A stretch of 64,000 nucleotides of DNA from Chaetoderma sp. LZ-2023a (taxonomy: Eukaryota; Mollusca; Caudofoveata; Chaetodermatida; Chaetodermatidae), in the NCBI GenBank assembly GCA_034401795.1, contig CM067371.1, positions 80,106,402 through 80,170,401 on the forward strand, written 5' to 3'. Position numbers and translations under genes: made by a program. Shown here piece after piece: positions 31,571 to 43,300 of this stretch; within the stretch, counting starts at the first letter, position 1; each line of letters starts with the position of its first letter. A model generated the notes under the pieces. It was not told the DNA's origin. It did no database searches and saw nothing but the letters and a program-made list of their open reading frames with translations.

Positions 31571-32329
31571 AGGTGTGTAAGAACACATCACTAACTCGTG
31601 CGCAGTGGCCGATTTTGTAGATCCCCCATTGCTAATTTTGCATCGACTCGATCATTTTCAGACTAGCGAAATGACAAGATTTTGAGTGGTATCATTTATC
31701 AGATGTTCTATGCAATTTTATTTGTCATTTATTCGCCGTATGACTTAATTTTCAAGTCACTCACGGTCTATATCCCTCATTAGAAATCAGAAAATTCGTC
31801 AGTATAAAAGGTTTACACTATTCCCGGGACAATTAGCTATTGTAAGACCACCCTCTAGGATGAATTTGCCGGTATGATGCGTTTTGACAGATCACGAATA
31901 CTGGTAACCAAGGTGAATATCGTTTTCACTTAGAAATGTGCAAATGACGCACAAACGCGCGCTCGATCGATCTATCGTATTTGAGTGCGATACCAACATT
32001 GTTCACTTGTTCTCTTTTTCCAAAATTTGCAAATTTCCCCCAAAATTCATGTTCAGTAAAATATTTTTACCCATCCAGATTTGATCGGACATGACCGATG
32101 TTCGACCGTTATTTCATACCCTGGTGTTAATCAAGATGGTGATGAGACTGAGGTAGCTTTTTTTAAGGAAATGTGGAAATAATCATTTTGTCAAGCCAGC
32201 AAGAGATGATACATGTTGGAGTGATAAATCTTGAGACGCCCATAATGGACAACAGAGGCAGATATATGCATTTGACAAAAATTTAGATGCTGAGTAGTGG
32301 CTGAGAAATGAATTGCTATACGTATACAG
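31571..32329. other. No gene seen
   Basis: Non-coding, moderately CpG-containing DNA without recognisable repeats. Confidence 0.4.
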
Positions 32330-32463
32330 TACAGCTCAGAAATAACTCAATACGTTTCCAAAACAAACTGTACTGTGGAGTATTTTGGACTTTTGATTGG
32401 AAACCATTGCTGCCTAAGGCAGCAAAAGCACCCAATCAGATTACATCCAAAAAATTTAACAGA
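32330..32463. repeat. Palindromic MITE-like family A, diverged copy
   Basis: A central GATTGGAAACCATTGCTGCC / AAGGCAGCAA palindrome with flanking TTTTGGA-type arms, related to the hairpins in the PUS7 introns. Confidence 0.55.
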
Positions 32464-32645
32464 AAATTTCTTATATCGTGCTCATAGCTAATATGTTTCT
32501 GCATTGGACACATTCTACTTGTAACTTATTTATGAGCTGTACTGTAATTGTATATGTACATACATGTACATGTAAAAGTATATGTATAGCAAATGATGCT
32601 GCGAATCATTGATATTTTCACTCTAGTCATAACCATTTTTACATG

Positions 32646-33058
32646 CTGTCATATACGCAACCATGATGTGTCACATACACAACCAAGTTATGTCACTGTT
32701 ATTGTTTTCTATATTGATGGTCAATAAAGTTGATGGTCTATTTGGATATGAGTACATGTTGTGTTTCCCTATACAACAAGATTTCATTATACCTCAATAC
32801 AGTTCACAGACTTTCACCACTGAATTCAGCCATACCACTGAATTCAGCCATGTCAAATTTGTTAACTTGTGTGATGTCACATACGCAACCAAGTAAAATG
32901 TGTTAGCTACAAATATTTTGTATGAGTATCCAGTTCTTTCATGTTATTTGTTGAAGAAAGCATGGCTAGATATATTCATAGTAAAAAGTTAGATTGTAGC
33001 TTTTCCCTTAACAGAAAATGATAAAGAATATCTGTCCAAATGTCACATACACAACCAT
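32646..33058 (+). repeat. Irregularly spaced TGTCACATACRCAACCA motif, four copies
   Basis: Occurrences near 32647 (TGTCATATACGCAACCA), 32668, 32876 and 33041 share the 17-mer with at most one or two changes. All lie on the plus strand but at unequal distances. Confidence 0.7.
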
Positions 33059-33159
33059 GGAATTGCCCATTTGACATATGCAAAGTTTCGTGATACCCTG
33101 ACTATGGCTTCACAGGCCGCTTCACCAATCTTAAGTCATAAACAACGGAAATCTCACCG

Positions 33160-34309
33160 GCTGTGGAATGATGAATCATGAAATTGCAAATGCTGTTGAT
33201 GAAAGTAAAATGGTATTCCACCAATGGAAGCTCTGTGACAGACCAACCAGCCCAAACCACCCAGCCACTTTTCGTAGACAAAGGGCAAAAGTGTGGCTAG
33301 GCGTAGCATCGACATGCAAAAACGTCTTGAAGCTAAGACCCGTGATAAGACGTTATTCTACAAATTAATCTGTATTAAACATAGCTGAACAGCTCCCAAG
33401 ATAGTAGAATTCAAAGTGCAGGACACTGTGTTCCTGGCAGAGTATATCTTAGAAGGCAGGTACTCACTCATCCTGCAGGTTTGTACTCCAATAAGTACAT
33501 CAAGCGATGAGAAAGGCAGAATTAGAATTTAACGCGATAGTACTGAATGATCTCGCCGTTAATGTGAATGAATTTGTCCAATTCTCATATGTGGAGGTGA
33601 TGAATGCAGTTAAGGATTTGAACAGTGGCACTGTAACTAATGCAGACAATATCTTGGCCGAGTACCTGAAAGAGGGTGGAGTTGCAGAAGTATATCTAGT
33701 TGTTCTGATCCTCAATGCCATTGGGCATCCTGGAAATGTTTCATTACAGAGATTTCCCCTTTAGAAATCTTGGAGCTAATGTATAGTTTGACGCGATAGT
33801 ACTGAATGATCTCACCGTCAATGTGAATGAATTTGTCCAATTCTCATATGTGGAGGTGATGAATGCAGTCAAGGATTTGAACAGTGGCACTGTAACTAAT
33901 GCAGACAATATCTTGGCCGAGTACCTGAAAGAGGGTGGAGTTGCAGAAGTATATCTAGTTGTTCTGATCCTCAATGCCATTGGGAATCCTGGAAATGTTT
34001 CATTACAGAGATTTCCCCTTTAAAAATCTTGGAGCTAATGTATAGTTTAACGCGATAGTACTGAATGATCTCACCGTCAATGTGAATGAATTTGTCCAAT
34101 TCTCATATGTGGAGGTGATGAATGCAGTCAAGGATTTGAACAGTGGCACTGTAACTAATGCAGACAATATCTTGGCCGAGTACCTGAAAGAGGGTGGAGT
34201 TGCAGAAGTATATCTAGTTGTTCTGATCCTCAATGCCATTGGGCATCCTGGAAATGTTTCATTACAGAGTTATCCCCTTTATAAATCTTGAAGCTAATGT
34301 ATAGCTTTA
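33160..34309 (+). pseudogene. Non-LTR retrotransposon fragment with triplicated RT segment
   Basis: The upstream part (33168-33360) encodes AVDESKMVFHQWKL and a basic stretch as in LINE linkers. The following RT N-terminal segment reads YVEVMNAVKDLNSGTVTNAD and then ILAEYLKEGG, matching the start of RT in many LINE elements. That segment is present three times in tandem (see the next feature). No downstream RT motifs remain. Confidence 0.75.
33533..34309 (+). repeat. Exact 259-bp tandem triplication of an RT segment
   Basis: The anchor CGCGATAGTACTGAATGATC starts at 33533, 33792 and 34051, a spacing of exactly 259. The units are almost identical, differing at a few positions such as gggcatcc/gggaatcc. 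Because 259 is not a multiple of three, the reading frame changes between units, so this is a DNA-level tandem, not a protein repeat. Confidence 0.97.
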
Positions 34310-35290
34310 GAATGACTGCATTGCCAATCATTTCTTATCAAGACAACTCCTCCTACAGATTAGCTATGATTCTTTTGAAACTTGGTATGTGTTATCATTA
34401 CCATACATGTGGATTTTGCTAACCGTATATGGCTGTATGTCCATTCATCTGTCCGTTCATCTCTGTCACATTTCTTGTCAACTCCTCATAAAGTTCACAA
34501 TGGATTAACCTGAAATGCCATTATCACTATCATGTGCATGTGATTTTTTCGTTTTCGGGAGCGTATTCATTACAGAGTTACCCCCTTTATATAGCTTGAC
34601 GCTAATATATAACTTAAGAATACCTGTATGGATTCATGCAATATTTCTTTATTATCTGATTATTTTTGTTACTACTGGTGGGGTGATATAGCAATCAGCA
34701 TCTCTGTCTGTCCATCCATCCACCTGTCTAGATCTGTTTGTCGATTTGTCTGTAATCATTTCTTGTCAATGCAACTCCGACAGTTTAGTTGTGATTTGTG
34801 GGAAAGTTGGTAAATGTTACCAGTTGCCACTTGAAGATGTGCATATGACTTTTTCGGCAAAATCCATCCATATTTGCCTACGTTATCTCTCCTGAGACAC
34901 GTAAAATTAATCTAAATTGTATTTTTTCTGGCCAGATCAAGCGTTTTGGAGTTATGCTAAAAAATGTGTAGCTCGACTTTACGAAGTAACGTGAGCTATT
35001 GCGATACCATGCACGTCATGTGGCGGTGGTGGCTGCATCGGGGTCCAATTTGCGTTTAGCTCCACTTTTCTGTTTATATCTCAGGTTCGGTTAGTCATTC
35101 TGGATCCAAACTTGGGCACATGCTTCCTTATAATGATACGGCATCTCACGATGACCTTGGGATCAAAAGTACAAAGGTCAAGGTCATGGTGACTTTGGTA
35201 AAAAAGACCCCTGTTTTTTTCAACATTAACATTTTCCGTTTAGCTCAACTTTTCTGTTTATATCTCAGGTTTGGTTAATCGTACAGTACT
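34310..35290 (+). repeat. Degenerate repeat with CTTGTCAAxxCAACTCC units
   Basis: Phrases such as TTTCTTGTCAACTCCTCATAAAGTT and GTTACCAxTTxCCACxTGAAGATG recur. The same family is seen at 53160-53990 in ~150-bp steps. CTGTCCGTCCATC-type tracts lie between. Non-coding. Confidence 0.6.
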
Positions 35291-36487
35291 GGATTTTTAT
35301 TTTTATGAAAAATTTACCGGAAATTGTCAAAACACTACTCCTCATTAACCGTTTGGCAGATCTCAACCTAATTTAGCCGGAAGGACCCTAATGCTTTCGT
35401 CTTCAGAACATATATACAGAATTTTGATTGGTCGATTTATTTGTGAAAATCTGAATTTTTGAAAAATTTACCAGAAATTGTCAAAACTCTACTCCTTATT
35501 AACCGCTTGGTAGATTTCAACCTAATTTGGCTGGAAGGACCCTAATGCTTTCGGCTTCAGATATGTATACAGAATTTTGATTGGTTGATTTATTTGTGTA
35601 AAAATCTTTGATTTTTTGAACAATTTATCAGAAATTGTCAAAACTCTACCTCTTATTAACTGCTTGGTAGATTTCAACTTATTTTGACTGGAAGGACCTT
35701 ACGGGGGATACGCTTCAGAACATATATATAGAATTTTGATTGCCTTAGATTTTATGAAGAATTTATCGAAAATTGTCTAAACGCTACTCATCATTAACCG
35801 CTTAATTCAACCCTAGTTGGCAAGACAGCCCCTATTATGGTAGGCTCCAGACCATGTATTCAGAATTTTAATGGATCAATTTTTTTGGTGAAAATCATTT
35901 AATTTTATGAAAAATTTACCGGAAATTGTCAAAATGCATCTTCTCCATAACTGCTTGGTGAATTTTATGCAAATTTGGTTGGAAGGATTCTATAGTGGTA
36001 GGCTCTAGAACATCTATTCAGAATTTTAGTTGGCCAATTTTTTGGTGGCCATTTGGATTTTTTGAAAGCTTTCCAGAACCATTTGTTCAGAATTTTAATG
36101 GGTCCATTTTTTGTGAAAATCAAATTTTATGAAAGATTTACCCAAAATTGTCAAAATGTATCTCCATAACTGCTTGGTGGATTTTATCCAGATTTGGGAT
36201 TCCATAGTGGTAGGCTGTAGAACAAATTTTCAGAATGTCGATTTTTTAGTGGGCATTTGGATTTTTTTAATTTTCCAGAACCATTCAAAATACTTAATTA
36301 GTGGCCTGATTTTCAACAAAACTTGGGTGGAACAATCCTATCACTGTAGGCTTCAACATATCAATTGGCCAATTTCTTTGGTGCCCATCTTTGATGGTTT
36401 CAAAAAATCCTGTACCCATATTTAAATGCAAATGGTTCAAAAGCTAATTGTCCAGGTGAGCATTACAGGCGCTCAGGCCTCTTGTTG
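35290..36487 (+). repeat. Tandem ~170-bp repeat array with dispersed-element right end
   Basis: At least five degenerate units contain GAAAAATTTACCGGAAATTGTC, ACTCCTxATTAACCGCTTGG and CAGAATTTTGATTGG. The array ends with AGGTGAGCATTACAGGCGC, then CTCTTGTT. It is the same family as 1535-1941. Confidence 0.75.
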
Positions 36488-37097
36488 ATAAGGGTATTGA
36501 TAAGACTTCTATATTTATTTTATCTTTGACATGTTTGAAGTCAATCTTCATAGTTCATTGCAAAATCGTACAGTCAAGCTTCATGGTTGCATTGCAGCTA
36601 CATTTCTGGTTTTCCTGAGTTATCTCCCTTGAAAAACTTCTTGTCCGTGCATAATCTTTGAATGGAATTGAACCTGCACTTGCCAACCTTTCTCAGTCAT
36701 GTCAGTGTATACATTAAACCAAGATGCAGTGTCAGAATTTCATTTTTCATTGATTAGTCTTTCTAAGATATTGTCATTTACAATTAACTTTATGTCAACT
36801 CTTGATGTACATTGTATGTTTATCTGAAATGGTTGGATCCAGTGGATATGTCTAGTTGCTAGAGTTATGTTACTACGGCCAAAAAGACTTATAGTTACAT
36901 GTATGTTTCGGGTTTCCGAATGTCTTGCAATGAGATGGCAGGCCGACCTGTGCCTCAAATATTGTGACCTCGATTTACAGCCAGTGCATGCTTATTTATT
37001 TCCACCATTGATGGCCATAACCCAATGGTTAATCGTTTTTATGTTGGAAAAATTATAATTGCCACGCAATGCCAAAGGGCACTCTATTATCAAGGAA
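36488..37097. other. Upstream region of PUS7, promoter not located
   Basis: No CpG-rich promoter, TATA box or noncoding first exon could be supported. An upstream untranslated exon may lie anywhere in 31-37 kb. Confidence 0.35.
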
Positions 37098-37157
37098 GGA
37101 TTCGAACCCCCTCCCTAGATCGAACCCCCTCCCTAGATCGAACCCCCTCCCTGGATC
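37095..37157. repeat. 18-bp minisatellite, three units
   Basis: TCGAACCCCCTCCCTAGA is repeated in tandem three times. The minus-strand GGGTTCGAATCC at its edge resembles a tRNA B box, but no tRNA fold surrounds it. Confidence 0.85.
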
Positions 37158-37274
37158 CTCCCATGACTGACATGTACTACATTATGACACTCTATTTATT
37201 GTTGCTAATTGTGATCCCATTTGCTTTTCAGTTTATATACTTTGCACCAGGTAATAAGTTGTACAACTGCAGTT

Positions 37275-37341
37275 ATGAGTGAACTAGTGGATGAGCCTGT
37301 GTCAAAAAAGCTAAAAACTGAGGACACTGACATTTGCAAAG
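37275..37341 (+). CDS. PUS7: PUS7 exon 1 (coding start)
   Basis: ATG at 37275, 22 codons plus one base, donor gtaatc. The start fits the usual short acidic/basic N-terminus. An in-frame ATG at 37221 lies upstream but encodes hydrophobic residues unlike the family, so 37275 is preferred. An acceptor-like CTGCAG just before the ATG leaves room for an upstream untranslated exon. Confidence 0.8.
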
Positions 37342-40300
37342 GTAATCTGATTGTTTCTGAATATTTTTATCCCCCTGCTTTGCTAAAGAATGGAGTGGGT
37401 CAGCTGGGAATGTTCAAAGTATGTGTAATTATGCCGTATACATTTTTTAAAGAACAGCAGTAATATTTCACTCGCCTCTGTCCATCTGGCTATCTATCAA
37501 AAACTGTTTGTCTGAATTCAATCAAATTTGTTACGTAAGTTAACCATAAGATTGCGGATTTCACGATAACATTTATATTTTGCTCCACCTCTCTTGGGTG
37601 AGGGTGGGATCAAAAGGTCAAATATGGTACAAATTCTGTACATGACACTACATGTACATGTAGATCACTACGAGAAAATGACACCATTTAAAACACATTT
37701 TAAAGGAGCTTTAGGATACGTTTAAGTAAAGCTAAATATGTATGTCTTCCGCAAACATTTGATACTGGAATACATGTACAAGAAAATTTGGTATGTCAGT
37801 TATCAATATCTGATTTTTCAGTTATCGATATCATTGCCGATTGTGAGATGAAATTTTTCTTTTGCTCTTCCCCTGTAGATTTTGGCCTAGAGCAAGGGTC
37901 AAAAGGTCAAATAGCATACACATTCAGCCTGTCACGCTATTTCCTGCATAATTATCTGGTTGAATTCAACCAATTTTGTTATGATTTCAAAATATAAGAT
38001 TTCAAAATTTTATTTAAAATGTGCAAATATATAAGATGCATCATTCATAACAGGATGTCTGTCGAAGGCATTTCATATTGTATTGGTGGACACACATGCA
38101 CACACACACACACGCATGCACACACACACACAGTGTGGTTTTGTGTGTGTGGTTTGTACATGAAAAATAACAAAATGGGTAAAATAAATTGTTTTGGCCT
38201 TATTTTGAAGTCTAAAATTTTTAATGTACATGTCGTGTAAATATTATAGACATGATTTGATGATGTCGCCAAAACAAGATGTGTGTTAGAATGCAAAAAG
38301 AGAGGTTTTAGCAATAGAACCCAGTTAGAAATAGGTACCCTGACCATACACAGATTTTATATCAAATTTCATCATAATCCATTATGTCATTAAGTTATTT
38401 ATGTTTGCCTGGAAGTTGAATAACTGTCTGTGTGATGTTCATGCCAAAATGTTAAAGGAGTAGAAAATAAGTCTTGTTATTCACTTGTCAACTCATGGTC
38501 TGTTTTATAATGCGGTAGACAAGTAATATTTTAGCTTCCTCATGACACTGGGAAACACTTGCTTTGACACTCCGTGATTCGAGCTGCTACTAGGGCGTCT
38601 AGCTGCTGCTGAGGTTTCTAGCTGCTGCTAGGTCTTCTAGCTGCTACTGAGGCTTCTAGCTGCTACTGAGGCTTCTAGCTGCTTCCGGGGCCTTCTAGAT
38701 GCTACTGAGGCTTCTAGCTGCTTCTGGGGCTTTCTGGATGCTACTAGGGCTTCTAGCTGCTACTAGGGCTTCTAGCTGCTAGGCTTCTAGTTGCTCCTTG
38801 AAGTTATTCACAAATTCTTACATGTATTCTATGTTAACTCTTTAATGGTCTTATGGAATGTCCATTTACGATAACCGAGCCAGTCATTCCAGTGATAAAT
38901 TTTCAAAAATTGTATTCTTTTGCCCTCTAAATGGACATTCAATAAGAAAATGTTTAAATTTTCTTGACCACATTTGACCAGGAAAGGGTTAAATATTCTA
39001 TGTTAAAATATGCAGGTGAATCTCTGATCTCTGATAATACAAAAGTACCAGTGGGGGGTGAAAAGGCTGAACCATCGGATCACCGTGCCTCTGAAGATGA
39101 TCCAACAGATGTCATCGTCAAACACATAACTGAGACAGATGTAGGCATAGTAGCTTACCGCAGTGAACATGATGGCTTTGAAGGAGTCATCAAACAGAGG
39201 TTAGTTAGTGATTAACACTAATGGTCAAGCCGGCCAAAGCCGGCCGCTGTTATGGTCTGGTGGATTGCCCATTCACAGGCCAAGAGAATAGAATTTTTGA
39301 AAATTTGCCACTGGAATGACTGGCTCAATAACCGAGCCAGTCATTCCAGTGATAAATTGTCAAAAATTCTATTCTCTTGGCCTGTAAATGGACTTTCAAT
39401 AGGCAGATAATAAAATTTTCTTGTCCAAATTTGCCCATAAAGGTTTAAGTACAGCGCTTGATGATAACGCTATATTCCTCCAATTAGAGGTCATTCCAAA
39501 ATATTGACAAGTCTTGCCCATTAAATGGCTATGTTTACTCACACAAGACACATGTGGCATGCCCACTATTCACAAGTAGTAGCTGAGCAGTAGATGCTAG
39601 GGACGGTACAGTTTGATTTCTATTGAATCATGTCCCAGAGGTGGAGGTTGAAGCATTTAACCTAATTATGGAAACTGACCAGTAGAAAGAGGCACTTGTA
39701 ATTATTGCTGAAATAGTTTAGTATAGGCATAAGTTAAACACTCTGATGTAAGGATGCTGTCCTTTGTATTGTCAACAACATGCCAAGATAATCACCCACA
39801 AAATCTGGCAGCAGCATTTCCAAAAATTAGCAAATAGCATCCACATGTGGCAGTACACATTGCTAGAATGGAATCTGTGATATTAACACTTGAAATATTC
39901 AATGTCAGTGTATATCATTGCCTCGAAATATTCAGCAGAATGCCTGTATGGTTGTCTTGAAATATAGAGACATTTTGGATAGATGAGATGGTTTATAGAT
40001 ATTACCCCTTACCATTCTGCAGTCGACAAGTTAACATTCTCTCTTTTCTTGTGTCAGTAAGAAAGGGTCTATATTTTTCAACAATTTTGGTGGACGATGT
40101 TGCTGTCGTATCTTCCAACAAATTTCGTGAAAAATGAACACCAGTTGATCTTTTAATTTAATTTGAAAAGTTGTAATTTATAATTTTTACATTGTAGTGT
40201 TAAGGGTTACAGTACAATAGAAGAGTCCATTTCTAGATGTTTCATGTCCATTTCTAGCTAAGATCCATCCCCTTTGTGCAAATGTTGGAATCGATTTAAA

Positions 40301-43300
40301 ACTTTGAAACTTGAACTACGTATTTGGAAAGTAATTTAACTGTGGGCTGTTGGTGTCCTATGACAGTTAACATGTGAGTACCTGTCTTGATTATGATGTC
40401 GGATACTTTAGTAACAGGTTAGATGCCTCTGTAAGAGCTGGTACTTGAACATATAAATTGACAAGCAATATAAAACTTACATGTATATTGCTGTCATGTC
40501 TAAATGTTATGGGTGTAGAACACTGTTCCGACATGTAATTGAGTAAGCTGACTCCGACTGTGTGGACTGACAGTTGTGTGTTACTAACCCATTAACCATC
40601 TCGCCAATAATTTCAATGAGCTAAAAGGCTTGATTTGCTGAATATTTTGAAAACAATTTGTTTGAAACTGGTTGGTGGCTAAGCTATTGCTTTTAAATTG
40701 TTTTCAACCTATTTACCAGGCCGGAGATATAACCCTTGAAATATGTTGTCTGCAAAAAATTCAGCAGTCGGACTGTTAAATAACCCATGCTGGTGAATCT
40801 TATTATCCCCACATTAAAAAAAATGTCAGGGATATTGCAATCGGATCCATCTGTCCTTCTGTCTCTCCATCCGTCCATCCCGCTATCTCCTCCCAAACTG
40901 TTGGGTAGAATTGAATCAAATTTGGTTATCCATATGATTCTGCTTTGCAAGACGATAATTAGATTTGGCTCTGCCCACAGGGGGGGACGTGACAGGTTAA
41001 AAGGTCAAATCACTTGTAACTCAACTCCTTTGAAATCATTAGACGGAACTCAACTAAATTTGATATCTGGGTTACTCATATGATTGCGTACTGCAAGAGG
41101 CCATTTAGATTTGGCTCGACCCCCAGGGGTGGGGAGGGGTCAAAAGGTCAGATTTTAACTAGCAGAAATTAATTGTAACGCATCTCCTCCGAAACCGTTA
41201 GGTCGAATTCAAGCAAATTTGCTATATGAGTTACCCATATCAATGTGGAGTGCATGAGCACATTTACATTTGATCCCATCCCATGGGGGTGGGGGAATGG
41301 AGTCAAAAGTTCATGAAATTGATTGTAATGCAACTCCTCTGAAGTCGTTAGACGGAACTCAGCCAAATCTGATATCTGAGTTGCCCATATGATTGCGGAG
41401 TGCAAGAGGCCATTTAGATTTGGCTCGCTCCTAGGGGGTGGGAGAGGGGTCAAAAGGTCAAATTTTAACCTGAGGAAATTGATTTTAACGCATTTCCAAA
41501 ACCATAGGACGGAATTCAACCAAATTTGGTATGTGAGTTACCCATATCAATGTGGAGTGGATGCGCACATTTAAATTTGGCTCTGCCCCTAGGGTGTGTG
41601 GATTGGGGTCAAAAGGTCATGAAATCGATTGTAATGCAACTCCTCTGACACTGTTGGATGAAATTCAACCAAATTTGATTGCGGAGTGTAAAAGCGCATA
41701 CACATTTGGCTACGGCCCCCATGGGTGGGATAGGGGGCGTCGCAAGTTCAAAGCGGTGAACATGGGGATTTGTGATGATGCGTCATCGACCGATCTATCT
41801 AGTAGTGAAGTTTTCAAAAAAATCCATACATGTATTTTGGAAATAATGGTACTTTAAGCTGTTGCGGTGTATGACTGCAATAGCCTTAAGCAACATTGTT
41901 CCCAAAATGAACACCCAGATTTCCTGTTATGGTCTGTAAAGAGTAGTGTGTTGCCATCAGAATGGCAATAAGAAGAATGCTAGTCTGATCGCAGCCTTAA
42001 AATGTTTATATCCTACATAAAGAAATGTATTTAAAATGCGTTGTATTTCTCTACCATGTCTATTAGATACTCTGATTTCTTGGTAAATGAAGTGGACAGA
42101 AGTGGCAAAATTGTGCAATTAACAGATATTGATGGCCCTAAAATTGAGAAACAGGTGAATCACACGTTTAAATGACAATCTACATTCATATTCTACATGT
42201 AATATATTCTCACATATGCTGTATGTACAGACGTATGTCTGCGTATGTGCACGTGTTATTGATGGTGTTATCATCCCCATGCGTTTCGACAAAAAGTGTG
42301 GCTTATGATGTTCTGCCTGTGTGTGTGCGTTTGTCCGTGCGTGTGCATGTGTGTGTGTGCATTCATGCGCGTGTGTGCATACAGAAATCGATTGCAACAC
42401 AACTCCTCCAAAACCAGCTGCCCCCCCCCCCCCGGTCAAAAGATCAATGCAGTGAACATTGGATTTACGATGATGGGTCATCGACCGAGCCATCTAGTTA
42501 AGGCTGATATTACCTGCGAACATTTCATCAATTATTTTCAGTACAGACAGTCAGCCTGTCAATATGTTGGACAATCCCGTCAAAGACGCCAATATTACAA
42601 TTGATGAATCCAGTTGCTCAGTCAATCATATGATGTCATAATCAACTAAATCACATGTAGGCTGATGTCATAATCAATTATGTGTTGAATGACGGAGCTT
42701 CGTTCATCATGATTGATGACTGCTTAGGCATTGGTGAAGGAATTTTATGTGTACTATTTGATAAACATTCTGTTGAATACTTAAATTTAAACTAATTTGA
42801 CTGGGATATACAGCACCCAGTCAAATTAGTTGCAACATAATCAACAGCTTACTTGTATAGTTTTCTGGAAATTGAGAGTCAGTGAGTGCAGTGATCGATC
42901 CCAACACGGGTTAAGCGTGGGTGTGGGCTTAGCCAGATATGGGTGGGGCAAATCTGAAACTGGATTCCTCCATTATACAGTACAGTTCATAAATAAGTTA
43001 AATTATTCCCAAATAAAAACAGAAACATGTTAGTTAGTAGTATTTTCAATGTGATGTAAGAAATTTTCTTTTGAATATTTTGAACATATTTTGATTGGAA
43101 GACATTGCTTCCATAGGCAGCCACCCATGTTTTCCAATCCAACTATGTTTAAAATATTCAACAGTCCCTTTTAATTTGCATTGGAAACAAAGTTATTCCT
43201 GAGCTTTTCTGTGGCCTCACTTGTTAATGTCCTGCCATTTAAATGATAAATTTACTATACATGTACTCTATGGCTTTATACGGATTTTGTGTTGTAGTAT

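Noticed and set aside
37095-37157. tRNA gene suggested by a GGTTCGAATCC-like B box
   Set aside because: The sequence is an 18-bp minisatellite without an A box or cloverleaf arms.
38580-38800. CRISPR-like array
   Set aside because: Short variable minisatellite units without spacers, in an animal intron.
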